From: Actinocrinis puniceicyclus
Lineage (GTDB): Bacteria > Actinomycetota > Actinomycetes > Streptomycetales > Catenulisporaceae
Assembly (NCBI RefSeq): GCF_018283645.1
Contig: NZ_JAGSXH010000015.1
Span: 22,015 to 86,014 of the forward strand
Direction: 5' to 3'
Length of the DNA stretch: 64,000 bases
Made by a program: the position numbers and the translations under genes. Every line of letters starts with the position of its first letter. Position 1 is the stretch's first letter. The notes beneath the pieces are model-generated. The model was not told the DNA's origin and made no database searches. It saw only the letters and a list, made by a program, of their open reading frames with translations. This document shows positions 1 to 8,242 of the stretch, in pieces.

Positions 1-810
1 TTCGACCGCTTCGGCCAGCCGGTGTGCGGGCAGCGGCGACCCGGCGACCATGATCGCCGCCACGGTGGACAAGCCGAACCGCGCATCCCGCAGCGAATCC
101 AGCATCTGGTACAGCCGTGGCACGCTCATGATCGTCGCGGTGGCGCGCAGCCGCTCGAACACGCCGGGGAACAGCGGGCCTTCACCGGGTGCGGGAAGTC
201 GCGGGATCACGGCGGTGCCGCCGGACAGCAGGCACAGCGCCAGGTAGTCCTGTACCACCGCGCTGGAAAGCGTGCCGAAGAGCAGATATCGACCGGTCTT
301 CCGGGCCAGTTCGACGGTATCGGCGCACCAGGTCTCCGCACCCCACGACCAGTGAGCCGACAGTGCCTTGTAGGTCTGCATGCAGCCCTTCGGCAGGCCG
401 GTGCTGCCGCTGGTGTACGCCACCCGCGCCACGTCGTCCGGCCGAGCCAGCACCACAGGGTCGGCCGCCGGGCCGCGTAGCAGGCCGGCCACCCGATCGC
501 CGGTGAGCACCGTGTCCACGCCGCGCGTGAGCACGTGCCGACGCTGGGGTGCCGAATAACCCGGGTGCACGCCGACCACCCGGCAGCCCAGCGTGTAACC
601 CGCGAGGTATGCGGCTACTGATTCGGCGCTGACGTCCAAGTCCATGGCTACTGCGCTGCCCGGGCCGATGCCGCTTGAGCGCAGCCCGCGGGCAACGGTG
701 CCGATCATGGAAAGCAGTTCGGCGCCGGTCACGGCGTGGCCGCCGTCCTCCACGGCGACGTGTTCCGGCCGCGCCGCCAATGCGTGGAGAACCGAGTCCG
801 GAAATACCAT
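1..810 (-). CDS. AMP-dependent (acyl-)CoA synthetase/ligase, partial
   Basis: This is the N-terminal 270 residues of an adenylate-forming enzyme; the gene continues past the left edge, so its C-terminal lid domain is not seen. The family activates a carboxylate with ATP to an acyl-adenylate and usually passes it to CoA or a carrier protein. The signature is the A3 phosphate loop YTSGSTGLPKG near residue 140, followed by a typical core with YQMLDSLRD. The ATG at 810 is preceded by an AGGAG-like site about 10 nt upstream. It lies 117 nt downstream of the histidine kinase gene on the same strand, so it may be the last gene of the accessory operon or have its own promoter. The substrate cannot be inferred from this part. 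Confidence 0.88.
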   Translation of the reverse strand, partial: MVFPDSVLHALAARPEHVAVEDGGHAVTGAELLSMIGTVARGLRSSGIGPGSAVAMDLDVSAESVAAYLAGYTLGCRVVGVHPGYSAPQRRHVLTRGVDTVLTGDRVAGLLRGPAADPVVLARPDDVARVAYTSGSTGLPKGCMQTYKALSAHWSWGAETWCADTVELARKTGRYLLFGTLSSAVVQDYLALCLLSGGTAVIPRLPAPGEGPLFPGVFERLRATATIMSVPRLYQMLDSLRDARFGLSTVAAIMVAGSPLPAHRLAEAVE

Positions 811-927
811 GCGCTCTCGCTCCTGTGAATGAGAATGCTTTTTGGGTTGAGCTGCCACGTGCGCCAGTGCGCCCGCACGGCCGTCGAGGACGTCGATCGG
901 TGGATGAGGCTGCGTCGTGATCTTCCG

Positions 928-2226
928 CTAGGAAGAAGCCTGAGTGACAGGGGTGGGCTCCACGGCGGCTTTCGCGGCGGGAAGGCGGACCGTGAAGATG
1001 GCGCCCCTGCCGGGTCGGCTTTCGGCGCGGATGGTGCCGGCGTGGTCGGCCGCGATCTCGCGGGCCAGCGCGAGACCGAGGCCGAAGCGGTGCGGCCCGG
1101 GGTGGCCGCTCTGCGCGAACCGCTCGAAGATCCGCTCGCTGTCGGCCTGATCGAAGCCGGTTCCGTCGTCGGTGACTTCGAGTTCGACCAGGCCCCGGTC
1201 GGCTGAGCGGATGCGCAGCCTGATGCGGCCGCTCGCTTCGGTGTGGCCGATGGCGTTGTCCAGAAGAGTCGCGATCATCCGGCGCAGCGGCGAGTCTGCC
1301 CCGTTGACCAGGAAGGCGCAGGCGGCGTCCGCGGCGGCCTCGCAGTCGCCGATCTCCACCTCCAGGGTGCGGCCGTTGAGCCGCGGGCGTTCCGCCTCCG
1401 CCGCCTCGAGCGCAAGCGCTGCCAGGTCGACGATGCGCGAGCGTTCCGGGTCGTTGTGCAGCGCGGCCGAGACGAGCAGGTCTTCGATCAGTTCGTTCAG
1501 TTCCCCCGCGGCCCGAACCAGTGCGCCGAGTTCCTTGGCCAACGGCTCGGGTACCTGTTCGGCGGGTTTGCGAAGCAGCAGTTGGGCGCGGGTATGCAGT
1601 CGGGTGAGCGGAGTGCGCAGCTCATGGCTCGCATCGGCGACGAACCGGCGCTGCTTTGCCAATGCGTCACCGAGCGGCGCGATGGACCGCCGGCCGACCT
1701 CGGCTCCCACGATCGTCGCGGCTCCAACGCCGAGTAGTCCCACCAGGACCAGGGCTCGTACCAGATGGTCGAGGTCGGCCTGCTGATACCAGGTGTCCAG
1801 GACGGCTTGGCGCACGACGTCGCCGTGTCGCACGGTGAGCACGTCGTAGACCGCGCCGTGCGAGGCCCAGCTGGTCCGCTTGGGCGGCGCGCCGTCGCGC
1901 GCGGCGGCCACGGCGGAGGCGAGCGGGAGACCTTCCGGCGCCGCCCGGCCCCTCGGCGTCTGCCCGTCCACGATCTCGAACAGCCACAGGCAGGGCGTCG
2001 TCTGATCCGGGTTTCCGAAAGCGAGCTCGAACTCGAGCTGCTGGCGGGCCTGGTTGTGCTGTTCGGTCAGCACGACGCGGTAGATGCTGAAGCCGAGCAA
2101 CGTGAGCGCGGCGAGGAAGCCGGCGGCGATCCGGCAGGCGAGGACCGCGGTGGCGCGGGCGAGCATCCGCCGCTCCGGCGTGACGGCGGAGCGGCGCCGG
2201 CCGAGCGTCATCGCCGTCCTGCTCAC
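928..2226 (-). CDS. two-component sensor histidine kinase (OmpR-partner type)
   Basis: This is a membrane histidine kinase of 432 residues. It has a first membrane helix near residues 26-52, an extracytoplasmic sensor of about 100 residues, a second helix near 155-176, the phosphoacceptor motif SHELRTPL with His201, and an ATPase domain with an N-box (LLDNAIGHTEA), DDGTGF and GLGLALAREI. The GTG at 2226 lies 10 nt after the stop of the response regulator, so the two are co-transcribed. An ATG at 2211 has a better ribosome site (AGGA, about 6 nt away) and may be the true start. The regulator and kinase sit in tandem behind the oxidoreductase genes. They probably control that operon, but the signal is unknown. 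Confidence 0.9.
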   Translation of the reverse strand: MSRTAMTLGRRRSAVTPERRMLARATAVLACRIAAGFLAALTLLGFSIYRVVLTEQHNQARQQLEFELAFGNPDQTTPCLWLFEIVDGQTPRGRAAPEGLPLASAVAAARDGAPPKRTSWASHGAVYDVLTVRHGDVVRQAVLDTWYQQADLDHLVRALVLVGLLGVGAATIVGAEVGRRSIAPLGDALAKQRRFVADASHELRTPLTRLHTRAQLLLRKPAEQVPEPLAKELGALVRAAGELNELIEDLLVSAALHNDPERSRIVDLAALALEAAEAERPRLNGRTLEVEIGDCEAAADAACAFLVNGADSPLRRMIATLLDNAIGHTEASGRIRLRIRSADRGLVELEVTDDGTGFDQADSERIFERFAQSGHPGPHRFGLGLALAREIAADHAGTIRAESRPGRGAIFTVRLPAAKAAVEPTPVTQASS

Positions 2227-2236
2227 GTGGGCCCGC

Positions 2237-2917
2237 TCACAGCAGTCCGATCCGGTAACCGAGGCCGTAGACGGTCTGCACGACCTGCCGGCCGAGCTTG
2301 CGTCTCAGGTAGTAGACGTAGGTGTCGACGACGGATTGCGCAGTCGTGTCGGGGAAGACCCGCGCCCGCAACTGGGCTCGGGTGTACACGGCCCGCGGCC
2401 GGACGGCGAGGGCGAACAGCAGGCCGAACTCGCGCGCGGAGAGCGGCACGCGGCGCCCGTCGCAGAGCACGACGTCCTGGGCCTGCCGGTCCAGGTAGCC
2501 CGTGCCGAGCGGGAGCAGGTCGGCGCCGTCGGCGAAGCGCCGGTCCAGCGCCCGGATCCGGGCGAGCAGCTCGTCGAGGTCGAACGGCTTGGAGAGGTAG
2601 TCGTCCGCGCCGCTGTCGAGTCCGCGCACCCGCTCGGGGTGCGAGCCGAGCGCGGTCAGGATCAGCACGCGCGCGGTCACCGAGCGCCGGCGCAGGCGGG
2701 CGAGCAGGTCCAGTCCGTCCATGCCGGGCAGCCGCCGGTCGATCACCATCACGCGGTACGCCCGGCTGAGTCCGAGATGCAGGCCGCGTTGTCCATTGTA
2801 GGCGACGTCCACGCTGTAGCCTTCGCCCGCGATCAGCGGTTCGAGCAGCGCGGCGAGCTCCACATCGTCCTCGACGAGGAGCAGCCGCGGTGTCTCGTCG
2901 GTGCCCGACCCGATCAT
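2237..2917 (-). CDS. OmpR/PhoB-family response regulator
   Basis: This is a DNA-binding response regulator of 226 residues. The receiver domain spans about residues 11-125, with acidic residues E16/D17/D18, phosphoacceptor D60 in VIDRRLPGMDG, T88 and K110 in LSKPFD. A winged-helix trans_reg_C domain spans about 130-226 and ends in the usual VVDTYVYYLRRKLG and VYGLGYRIG motifs. It partners the kinase encoded 10 nt downstream. The start is 36 nt below the end of the truncated antiporter gene, which places it in the same minus-strand run as the P450 and oxidoreductase genes. The C-terminus is short, ending directly after the wing. Confidence 0.93.
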   Translation of the reverse strand: MIGSGTDETPRLLLVEDDVELAALLEPLIAGEGYSVDVAYNGQRGLHLGLSRAYRVMVIDRRLPGMDGLDLLARLRRRSVTARVLILTALGSHPERVRGLDSGADDYLSKPFDLDELLARIRALDRRFADGADLLPLGTGYLDRQAQDVVLCDGRRVPLSAREFGLLFALAVRPRAVYTRAQLRARVFPDTTAQSVVDTYVYYLRRKLGRQVVQTVYGLGYRIGLL

Positions 2918-2953
2918 CGTTCCGCATTATGGCACACTCTCTCAGAGTTCTTC

Positions 2954-3250
2954 TTAACAGGTTTGTTCGGTCGGGGGCGGGTTCCAGAGCGTGTTTGAGA
3001 AGCAGCGTCGGACGGGGCCGCGGCGTCTGGCGCGTGCGATCGCAAGGCGGCGCAGCGCGGGGAACGGCTCGTTCTCGGCGTCCGAGGCGACGGCGCCGAG
3101 CAGCGAAGGGCCGAGCAGCACACCGGCGATCATCTCGCCGACGACCGGCGGCTGGCCGGCCCGGCCGATCGCCCAGGACACCAGGCGGCACACCAGCAGG
3201 ATCACGACCACGGCGATGAAGAAGCGCGGGGAAAGGACACTGACGCTCAT
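2954..3250 (-). pseudogene. truncated CPA2-type cation/proton antiporter (N-terminal remnant)
   Basis: This is a 98-codon frame whose first ~65 residues look like the start of a KefB/NapA-type monovalent cation:proton antiporter: a hydrophobic helix (FFIAVVVILLVCRLV) and the family motif GQPPVVGEMIAGVLLGPSLLG. Full-length members have 12-13 helices and about 400 residues; here only about two helices remain. The homology breaks near position 3050, where a dispersed repeat begins, and a stop follows at 2954. The ATG at 3250 overlaps the TGA of the P450 gene (ATGA), so it was once, or still is, translationally coupled. I found no antiporter sequence in any frame before the response regulator gene. 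It is most likely a deletion remnant. Confidence 0.7.
2993..3045 (-). repeat. dispersed 53-bp repeat, copy A
   Basis: Read on the minus strand, this 53-bp segment begins TTGCGATCGCACGCGCC and ends CTTCTCAAAC. It matches the plus strand at 23121-23173 at 46 of 53 positions without gaps. Copy A lies exactly where the antiporter homology ends. The left part can form an imperfect hairpin around GATCGCAC. It has no recognised transposase nearby. Confidence 0.75.
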
Positions 3251-4635
3251 CGGCTGCCGTCCTGGGAGGCGAAGTGGGTGGTACACAGGCGCAGCCGCCG
3301 GGCGTCCCAGACCATGTAGGTGCCCAGGACCAACTGCACGAGGCTGCGCCACACGTCCTCCCAGCGGTCGCGCAGCCGCTGGCGGGCGAGGCGGAGCGCG
3401 GGCGGGCGCTGGGCGTCGGGGTCGGCGCCCAGCGGCAACAGCAGGCACGGTCCCCGGTTGGGCAGCGACCGGCTGTGGTCGGCCGCGGTGGCCAGCGCGT
3501 ATCGGCGCAGCACGCGGCGGGCTGCCACCCGCATGGTCAGCGGGGCGACCGCGCGGGCCGGGCAGGGCCGGTTCGCGCCGACCCCGAACGGGATGTGGCG
3601 CAACTGCTCGGCATGGTCGCGCCCCCAGCGGTCCGGATCGAACGCGGCCGCGTCGGGCGCGCCGGAATGGTGGAAGGCGGGATAGTTGAACAGCAGTACC
3701 GAACCGGCCGGGATCGCGGCCTCGCCGAGCGCGATGTCGGCCGAGGTGATCCGGTGCGCGACGCCGAAGAGCGGGTAGACCCGGAGGGTCTCGTCGATCA
3801 CCCGGTCGATCAGTCCGGTCTCCTCCGGTTCCTCGCGCAGCCGGCGCTGCAGGTCGGGCCGGGCGGCGAGGGCGAGCAGCAGGTGCGCCATCGCCTCGGA
3901 CATCTGCACGACGGCCGTGTTGAAGTACGTGCCCTGCAGGTAGTAGACCTGTTCCGCGTCGTCGAGCGCCGCGGGCAGCGCGTGCGGGACGGCACCTGAG
4001 GCCAGCCTGGCCCGAAGATAGCGGGTGAGCCGGTCGCGCCGGCCCATGTGGCGCAGCCCCGTGCATTTCAGGGCACTGACGACATCGTCGGCGTTCGTGA
4101 CGATCAGGTCCCTGGCTTCATCCGGGCACGGCTCGTCGAAGACGACCTCGTAGTAGACCGCGGCCCACAGCGGCATCATCGCGTCGCGCAGCCGTACCTC
4201 CCGGGCTCGGCCGGGACGCTTGTGGGCGGCGAGCCGGTCGAGCTCGCGGTCGGCGCAGCGGGCGACCAGTTCGGCCCATTCGTCCCGGCGCAGTCTCGTC
4301 AGGGTGCTGCGGGTGGTGCGGGCGACGTCGTCATAGCGCGGTCCTGGTTCCAGATGCTCCTGGTGCACTTCGGGGCCTGGAGCCAGCCAGTACCAGAACA
4401 GGTCGGACAGCGCGGCGCCACGGCTGCGGCCGTTCGCCGCGGGATCGGTGTAGAGCCGTTTGAAGTCCTCGACGCCGACGCGGTCGCCCGGCACCGCGAT
4501 CCCCTCGTCGCCGTTGATGAGCACGAATATGCGTACTCTGAGTGCCACGACCACTCCCGGCAGCCAGTAGGGCAGGCTCGCCACGGCGGACACGGCCGCC
4601 AACGCCGCGATCCAGGTCAAGCCGGCCGACGTCAT
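3247..4635 (-). CDS. membrane-anchored cytochrome P450
   Basis: This is a P450 monooxygenase of 462 residues. An N-terminal hydrophobic segment (residues 8-40) suggests a membrane anchor, which is unusual for bacterial P450s. The K-helix ExxR motif is E282-T-L-R285, and the heme-thiolate loop is FGVGANRPCPAR with Cys358. The usual I-helix acid-Thr pair is not obvious; QGTYFNT near 234-240 lies in that region. The ATG at 4635 overlaps the TGA of the upstream hydroxy-acid oxidase gene (ATGA), and its own stop overlaps the antiporter start, so translation is coupled on both sides. An in-frame 50-residue Arg/Gly-rich extension upstream is antisense read-through and is excluded. The substrate is unknown; oxidation of a product made by the neighbouring flavoenzymes is a reasonable guess. 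Confidence 0.92.
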   Translation of the reverse strand: MTSAGLTWIAALAAVSAVASLPYWLPGVVVALRVRIFVLINGDEGIAVPGDRVGVEDFKRLYTDPAANGRSRGAALSDLFWYWLAPGPEVHQEHLEPGPRYDDVARTTRSTLTRLRRDEWAELVARCADRELDRLAAHKRPGRAREVRLRDAMMPLWAAVYYEVVFDEPCPDEARDLIVTNADDVVSALKCTGLRHMGRRDRLTRYLRARLASGAVPHALPAALDDAEQVYYLQGTYFNTAVVQMSEAMAHLLLALAARPDLQRRLREEPEETGLIDRVIDETLRVYPLFGVAHRITSADIALGEAAIPAGSVLLFNYPAFHHSGAPDAAAFDPDRWGRDHAEQLRHIPFGVGANRPCPARAVAPLTMRVAARRVLRRYALATAADHSRSLPNRGPCLLLPLGADPDAQRPPALRLARQRLRDRWEDVWRSLVQLVLGTYMVWDARRLRLCTTHFASQDGSR

Positions 4636-5777
4636 CGCGCGCCCGCCTGAGCCGACCGGACCAGGTCGGGTGTCAGATCCTTCACGCCGCGGGCTCCGCA
4701 CAGCGCGAGGGTGTGATCGAGCTCCGCGCGCAGCAGTTCGAGCACTCGCAGCGCGCCTTCTTCGCCCGCCACGGCCAGGCCCCACACCAGCGGCCGGCCG
4801 ATGCCCACCGCGGTCGCTCCGAGTGCGAGTGCCTTGACGACGTCGGTGCCGCGCCGCACTCCGCCGTCGAGCAGCACGGGGACCTTCCGGCCGGCGACCG
4901 CGGCGAACTCGGGCAGCAGTTCGATCGTGGCCGGGACGGTGTCGAGCTGGCGGCCGCCGTGATTGGACAGCAGCAGGCCGTCCACGCCCCGATCCACCGC
5001 GATCCGCGCGTCCTCGGGATGCAGCACGCCCTTGAGCAGCACAGGCAGCTTCGTGTGCGCACGCAACCGGTCCACGTCGTCCCAGTTCAGCTCCGGCGAC
5101 ATACCGATCCGGCGCACCGTGTCCGGCTCATCGCCGCGCAGGTTGCGCAGGTTCTCGCAGGCGAGGCCGGGCGGCAGGTCGTGGAACCGGTTGCGCACGT
5201 TGCGCTCGTTCACGCCCAGCACGGGCGAGTCCACGGTGACGACGAGGGCGGTGCAGCCGGCCGCGGCGGCCCGCCGGACCAGGGCGAGGGTGTCCTGCGG
5301 ATCAGGCTGGAGATACAACTGGAACCACAGGGCCGGGTCTCGGTCGGTCGCGGCCGCACGGGCGGCGGCCGCGACCTCGCGGATGGCGACGGTGCTCGCC
5401 ATGCTGGCGATCAGGATCGTGTCCGCGCGAGCCGCCGCGCGTCCGGTCGCGATCTCGCCTTCGGCGCACACCAGACGGTGGAACGCGGTCGGCGAGACCA
5501 GCACCGGCATCGAGGCGCGGGTGCCGAGGATGCTGACCGCCGAATCGCGCTCGGCGGTGCCGCCGAGCACCCGTGGCAGGAGGCTGAGCCGGGCGAAACC
5601 TGCCTCGTTGGCGCGCACGGTCACCTCGTCGCGCGCGCCGCCGGCGATGTAGTCGTAGTGGACCGGGTCGAGGATCCGGCGGGCCCGGGCCTCGAACTCG
5701 CGCACCGTCAGGAGGTCCTCGAGCGCGCCCGGGGGCTCTTCGGTCCGGGGAGTCGTCGTGCGCCGGGGAGCGCTCAC
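4632..5777 (-). CDS. FMN-dependent alpha-hydroxy-acid oxidase/dehydrogenase
   Basis: This is a 381-residue TIM-barrel flavoenzyme of the glycolate oxidase/LldD/hydroxymandelate oxidase family, which oxidises alpha-hydroxy acids to alpha-keto acids. Visible family residues are Tyr43 in YDYIAGG, Lys249 in LLKGV, catalytic His273 and Arg276 in SNHGGRQLD, and the phosphate-binding DGGVRRGTDVVKALALGA. The chosen start is GTG 5777, because it overlaps the upstream flavoprotein stop (GTGA) and the family homology begins soon after; the frame runs open further but only as antisense read-through. Its own TGA overlaps the P450 start. No membrane segment is seen. Substrate class (glycolate, lactate, mandelate or other) cannot be assigned. 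Confidence 0.93.
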   Translation of the reverse strand: MSAPRRTTTPRTEEPPGALEDLLTVREFEARARRILDPVHYDYIAGGARDEVTVRANEAGFARLSLLPRVLGGTAERDSAVSILGTRASMPVLVSPTAFHRLVCAEGEIATGRAAARADTILIASMASTVAIREVAAAARAAATDRDPALWFQLYLQPDPQDTLALVRRAAAAGCTALVVTVDSPVLGVNERNVRNRFHDLPPGLACENLRNLRGDEPDTVRRIGMSPELNWDDVDRLRAHTKLPVLLKGVLHPEDARIAVDRGVDGLLLSNHGGRQLDTVPATIELLPEFAAVAGRKVPVLLDGGVRRGTDVVKALALGATAVGIGRPLVWGLAVAGEEGALRVLELLRAELDHTLALCGARGVKDLTPDLVRSAQAGAR

Positions 5778-7369
5778 CAGGCCACCGCCTTCTCGAGGAA
5801 GGCCACGAGCGGAGCGCGGTGCGTGCGCTCGTCGTCCCACTGGTTTTCCAGGTTCTCGGCGAGGTGGTGTTCGGCCGCAACGTCGCCGTCGCGGTAGACG
5901 CGTACGACCGGGTGCAGGTAGGCGGCGTCGTGCGCCTGCCCGGCGTCGTTCTGTGCGGCGCGGCGCAGCGTGATGTCGAAGGGGTCGACGCGGTCGTGGT
6001 CGGGACCGTATTCCAGGGTGACAGCGACCATCAGGGATTCGGCGGGCAGCCCGTTGCCGGGTTCGCCGAGGCCGCCGTCGAGCGCATAGCCGACCGGCAC
6101 CTCCTCCAGGTAGTACGCGTCGCCGTCCTGCGGGATCAGCAGCATGTCCGACATCACGCCGAACTGCTGCCAGAGCGCGGAACTGCGGTTGACCCGCGCG
6201 AGTACCGCGTCGGCCAGCGCCGCCGGCTCGGGCGGCAGGACCCGGTGCGGCCAGGCAGCGCCGTACCCGCGCTGCTCGAGGATCCGGGCCAGGGCCCGCA
6301 CGGTGTAGCGGAAGCCGTGGATGAAACCCGAGGTGGCCTTCTTGAAGTCGCGCTGCTGCATCAGCGTGCCGGCGAAGTACAGGCCTGGCACGTTCACCGA
6401 CTCGTACGCGGAGGTCAGCTCGGCGAACCGGTCGTTGATCACGAGCTTCGGCAGGCACCCGTCGGCGAAGGGCGCGGCGTCGAGCCGGAAGCCGGTGCAG
6501 CACACGATCCGGTCGTAATACAGCTCCTTGACGACCTCGTCGGCCCGGGCGAAGGAGAAGCGGACCTGGAACCCGCCTTCGGGGCGCGCGACGATGCTCT
6601 GGACCGAGCCGTCCAGGATCGCGTTCTGCGACTTGAGCTGGTAGGTGTCGAGGAAGTTGTTGTTGACCGCGCGCAGGTGGCCGACGTAGTGGCTCTGCCA
6701 GGCCAGCCGGAGCGAGTGCGGGCCGGCGACGTGGATGACCGCGGCCTTCTCGATGAGGTTGTCGGCGGTCTCGAAGGCGGAGTTGCCCTTGCCCAGGATG
6801 AGCACTCGCTGATCGGTGAACCCGGCCGGGTCGACCGGCATCGTCGCGTACTGCTCGGCGTGCTCGATGCCGGGGATCGGCGGGATGTAGGGCGCGCTGA
6901 CGCCGCTGGCGACGATGACGACGCCGGCGCGGTAGCGGGTACCGTCGGCGGCCGTCACGACGAACTCGCCGCCCGGTTCCGGCCGCTCGACGCGCACCGC
7001 GCGGGTGTTGTAGCGCACCCGCAGACCGAGCGCCGCGGCGAAGTCCGCGAGATAGCGGCGGAAGTCGTCGGCGGGCGGGAAATAGCGCTCGCTGTAGCGG
7101 GTGAACAGGAGTTCGGGATCCGGGCTGAGCAGGGAGTTCCAGTCCATCCGGAGGTTTAGCTCGGGATCTTGGGTGCCGGTGTGCCGCTTGTTGTTGGAGA
7201 TCATGGTGCGGTGGCGGGGGAACGTGGCGAAGAATTCCCCGGGCGCGGGTCCGGCCTCCAGCACCGCGTAGTCGCGGCCCGCCTCATGCAGATGGCCGGC
7301 GAGTTGCAGGCCCGCCGGGCCCGCGCCGATGACGAGGTGGCTGTAGTCGGCCGCTGTGGGTGCGGTCAT
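5774..7369 (-). CDS. FAD/NAD(P)H-dependent oxidoreductase, FOXRED2-like
   Basis: This is a flavoprotein monooxygenase-type enzyme of 531 residues. The FAD-binding Rossmann motif IGAGPAG is at residues 14-20 and the NAD(P)H-binding GKGNSA at 193-198. Stretches such as FPRHRTMISNNKRHTG, LNLRMDWNSLLS, NFLDTYQLKSQ and SGFIHGFRYTVRAL closely recall metazoan FOXRED2/ERFAD, an ER flavoprotein, from memory of that family. No ER signal or membrane helix is present. The start ATG at 7369 has an excellent ribosome site (GGAGGT, 5 nt upstream). It is the first gene of a translationally coupled set with the hydroxy-acid oxidase and P450. A small leader hairpin lies just upstream. Bacterial members have no clear established function that I know of. 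Confidence 0.88.
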   Translation of the reverse strand: MTAPTAADYSHLVIGAGPAGLQLAGHLHEAGRDYAVLEAGPAPGEFFATFPRHRTMISNNKRHTGTQDPELNLRMDWNSLLSPDPELLFTRYSERYFPPADDFRRYLADFAAALGLRVRYNTRAVRVERPEPGGEFVVTAADGTRYRAGVVIVASGVSAPYIPPIPGIEHAEQYATMPVDPAGFTDQRVLILGKGNSAFETADNLIEKAAVIHVAGPHSLRLAWQSHYVGHLRAVNNNFLDTYQLKSQNAILDGSVQSIVARPEGGFQVRFSFARADEVVKELYYDRIVCCTGFRLDAAPFADGCLPKLVINDRFAELTSAYESVNVPGLYFAGTLMQQRDFKKATSGFIHGFRYTVRALARILEQRGYGAAWPHRVLPPEPAALADAVLARVNRSSALWQQFGVMSDMLLIPQDGDAYYLEEVPVGYALDGGLGEPGNGLPAESLMVAVTLEYGPDHDRVDPFDITLRRAAQNDAGQAHDAAYLHPVVRVYRDGDVAAEHHLAENLENQWDDERTHRAPLVAFLEKAVAW

Positions 7370-7640
7370 GCTGACCTCCGGAGTGGGCAGTCGAGGTGGG
7401 TGGAGCCTCGGTCCACTCCTGAGGATCGCGCGGGAAAATCAGACCTTTCTTAGAACGCTGCGGTAGGCCGGGAGCCCATCTGCGGACCGGCCGCGGCTGG
7501 AGTGGTCGGCGTCGGCGGGCGCGAAAAGCAATCCGATGAACGAAGCTCTGTGGCCGTTGCTCTGATCAGGCCTCTTACCGTGCGGCAGCGGACACCAGCC
7601 TCGACAGCCCTCGACGCAAGACCACGGGAGGGAACGACCT

Positions 7641-7777
7641 ATGGATCCGCTCAAGCACTCCGCCGCACGGCTGAGATAGTGGCCGGTGTTCTGGCTGCCG
7701 CGGTCGCGCCCTTGGCCGGGCTTCCCGCCGCGCCTGCGGACGCCGCCCCCGATCACGGTCAGCTTCGATCATCTTGA
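7641..7777 (+). pseudogene. possible frameshifted secreted-protein 5' fragment
   Basis: A GGGAGGG ribosome site stands about 8 nt before ATG 7641, whose frame closes after 12 codons at 7679. One frame over, a classic signal-peptide core follows (IVAGVLAAAVAPLAGLPAAP, then ADA) and ends at 7777. Joining the frames with a one-base shift near 7672 gives an Arg/Lys start, hydrophobic core and Ala-x-Ala cleavage site. No mature domain remains. It could be chance in GC-rich DNA, so this is tentative. Confidence 0.28.
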
Positions 7778-7831
7778 AGCGCTGTTGGTCGGCCCGGTCG
7801 TTGTACTGCGCTGCTGTAATCCCGATGTCAC

Positions 7832-8062
7832 CTACGGGTGCGGCGCGATCGCGAGCACCGTGATGACCGCAACTTCCCTGCCGTTCGCCGTCTCGTTCGG
7901 CCCGTACATCCAGAAGATGCGCCACGCGCTCGGCGTCTTGTTTCCGACGTATGAGTCCCAGGCCTTTGCCTTAGGGAGGCCGGGGAAGTTGTCGTACTGG
8001 TGGGAGTGCAAGCCCGGGTACCGTGGTTCCTGCTCCAGTAGGGCTAGCGCTCCCTGTACCTT
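7832..8062 (-). pseudogene. RelE/ParE-type toxin remnant, 5'-truncated
   Basis: A 76-codon frame reads on the minus strand between an in-frame TAG just upstream of 8062 and a stop at 7832. It contains ALALLEQEPRYPGLHSH, then KTPSAWRIFWMYGP, and ends ITVLAIAPHP. This pattern matches the C-terminal two thirds of RelE/ParE-superfamily toxins common in actinomycetes. There is no ATG, GTG or TTG start in frame, and the sequence upstream turns into hairpin-rich DNA, so the N-terminal part has been lost. No antitoxin gene is recognisable on either side. It lies just beyond the tRNA-Pro terminator, a usual place for inserted and decayed genes. Confidence 0.5.
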
Positions 8063-8101
8063 CTATTCTCGCTCAGGAGCGTGCGCGTCCTGCTTCCGGT
8101 G

Positions 8102-8138
8102 TTCGCCCCGTCGCGGGCCGAGACGTCGACGGGGCGAA
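8102..8138. repeat. 12-bp inverted repeat (hairpin)
   Basis: TTCGCCCCGTCG at 8102-8113 is repeated inverted as CGACGGGGCGAA at 8127-8138, leaving a 13-nt loop. A second imperfect hairpin (GCACCCGGCC/GTCGGGTGC) follows near 8170-8192. There is no T tract, and no gene ends here, so it may be a relic of the decayed region. Confidence 0.6.
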
Positions 8139-8242
8139 GACAGGAGGAGACGGTTCGGGCGGCGACGGGCTGCACCCGGCCGAAGGTCGGGTGCCTTGAT
8201 GCTGGCAACGTGTAGCGACTGCTGTACTTCGCTGCTGTACGG

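Noticed and set aside
7439..7756. 105-codon minus-strand frame in the decayed region
   Set aside because: Composition and codon bias are not gene-like, and it overlaps the signal-peptide-like fragment on the other strand.
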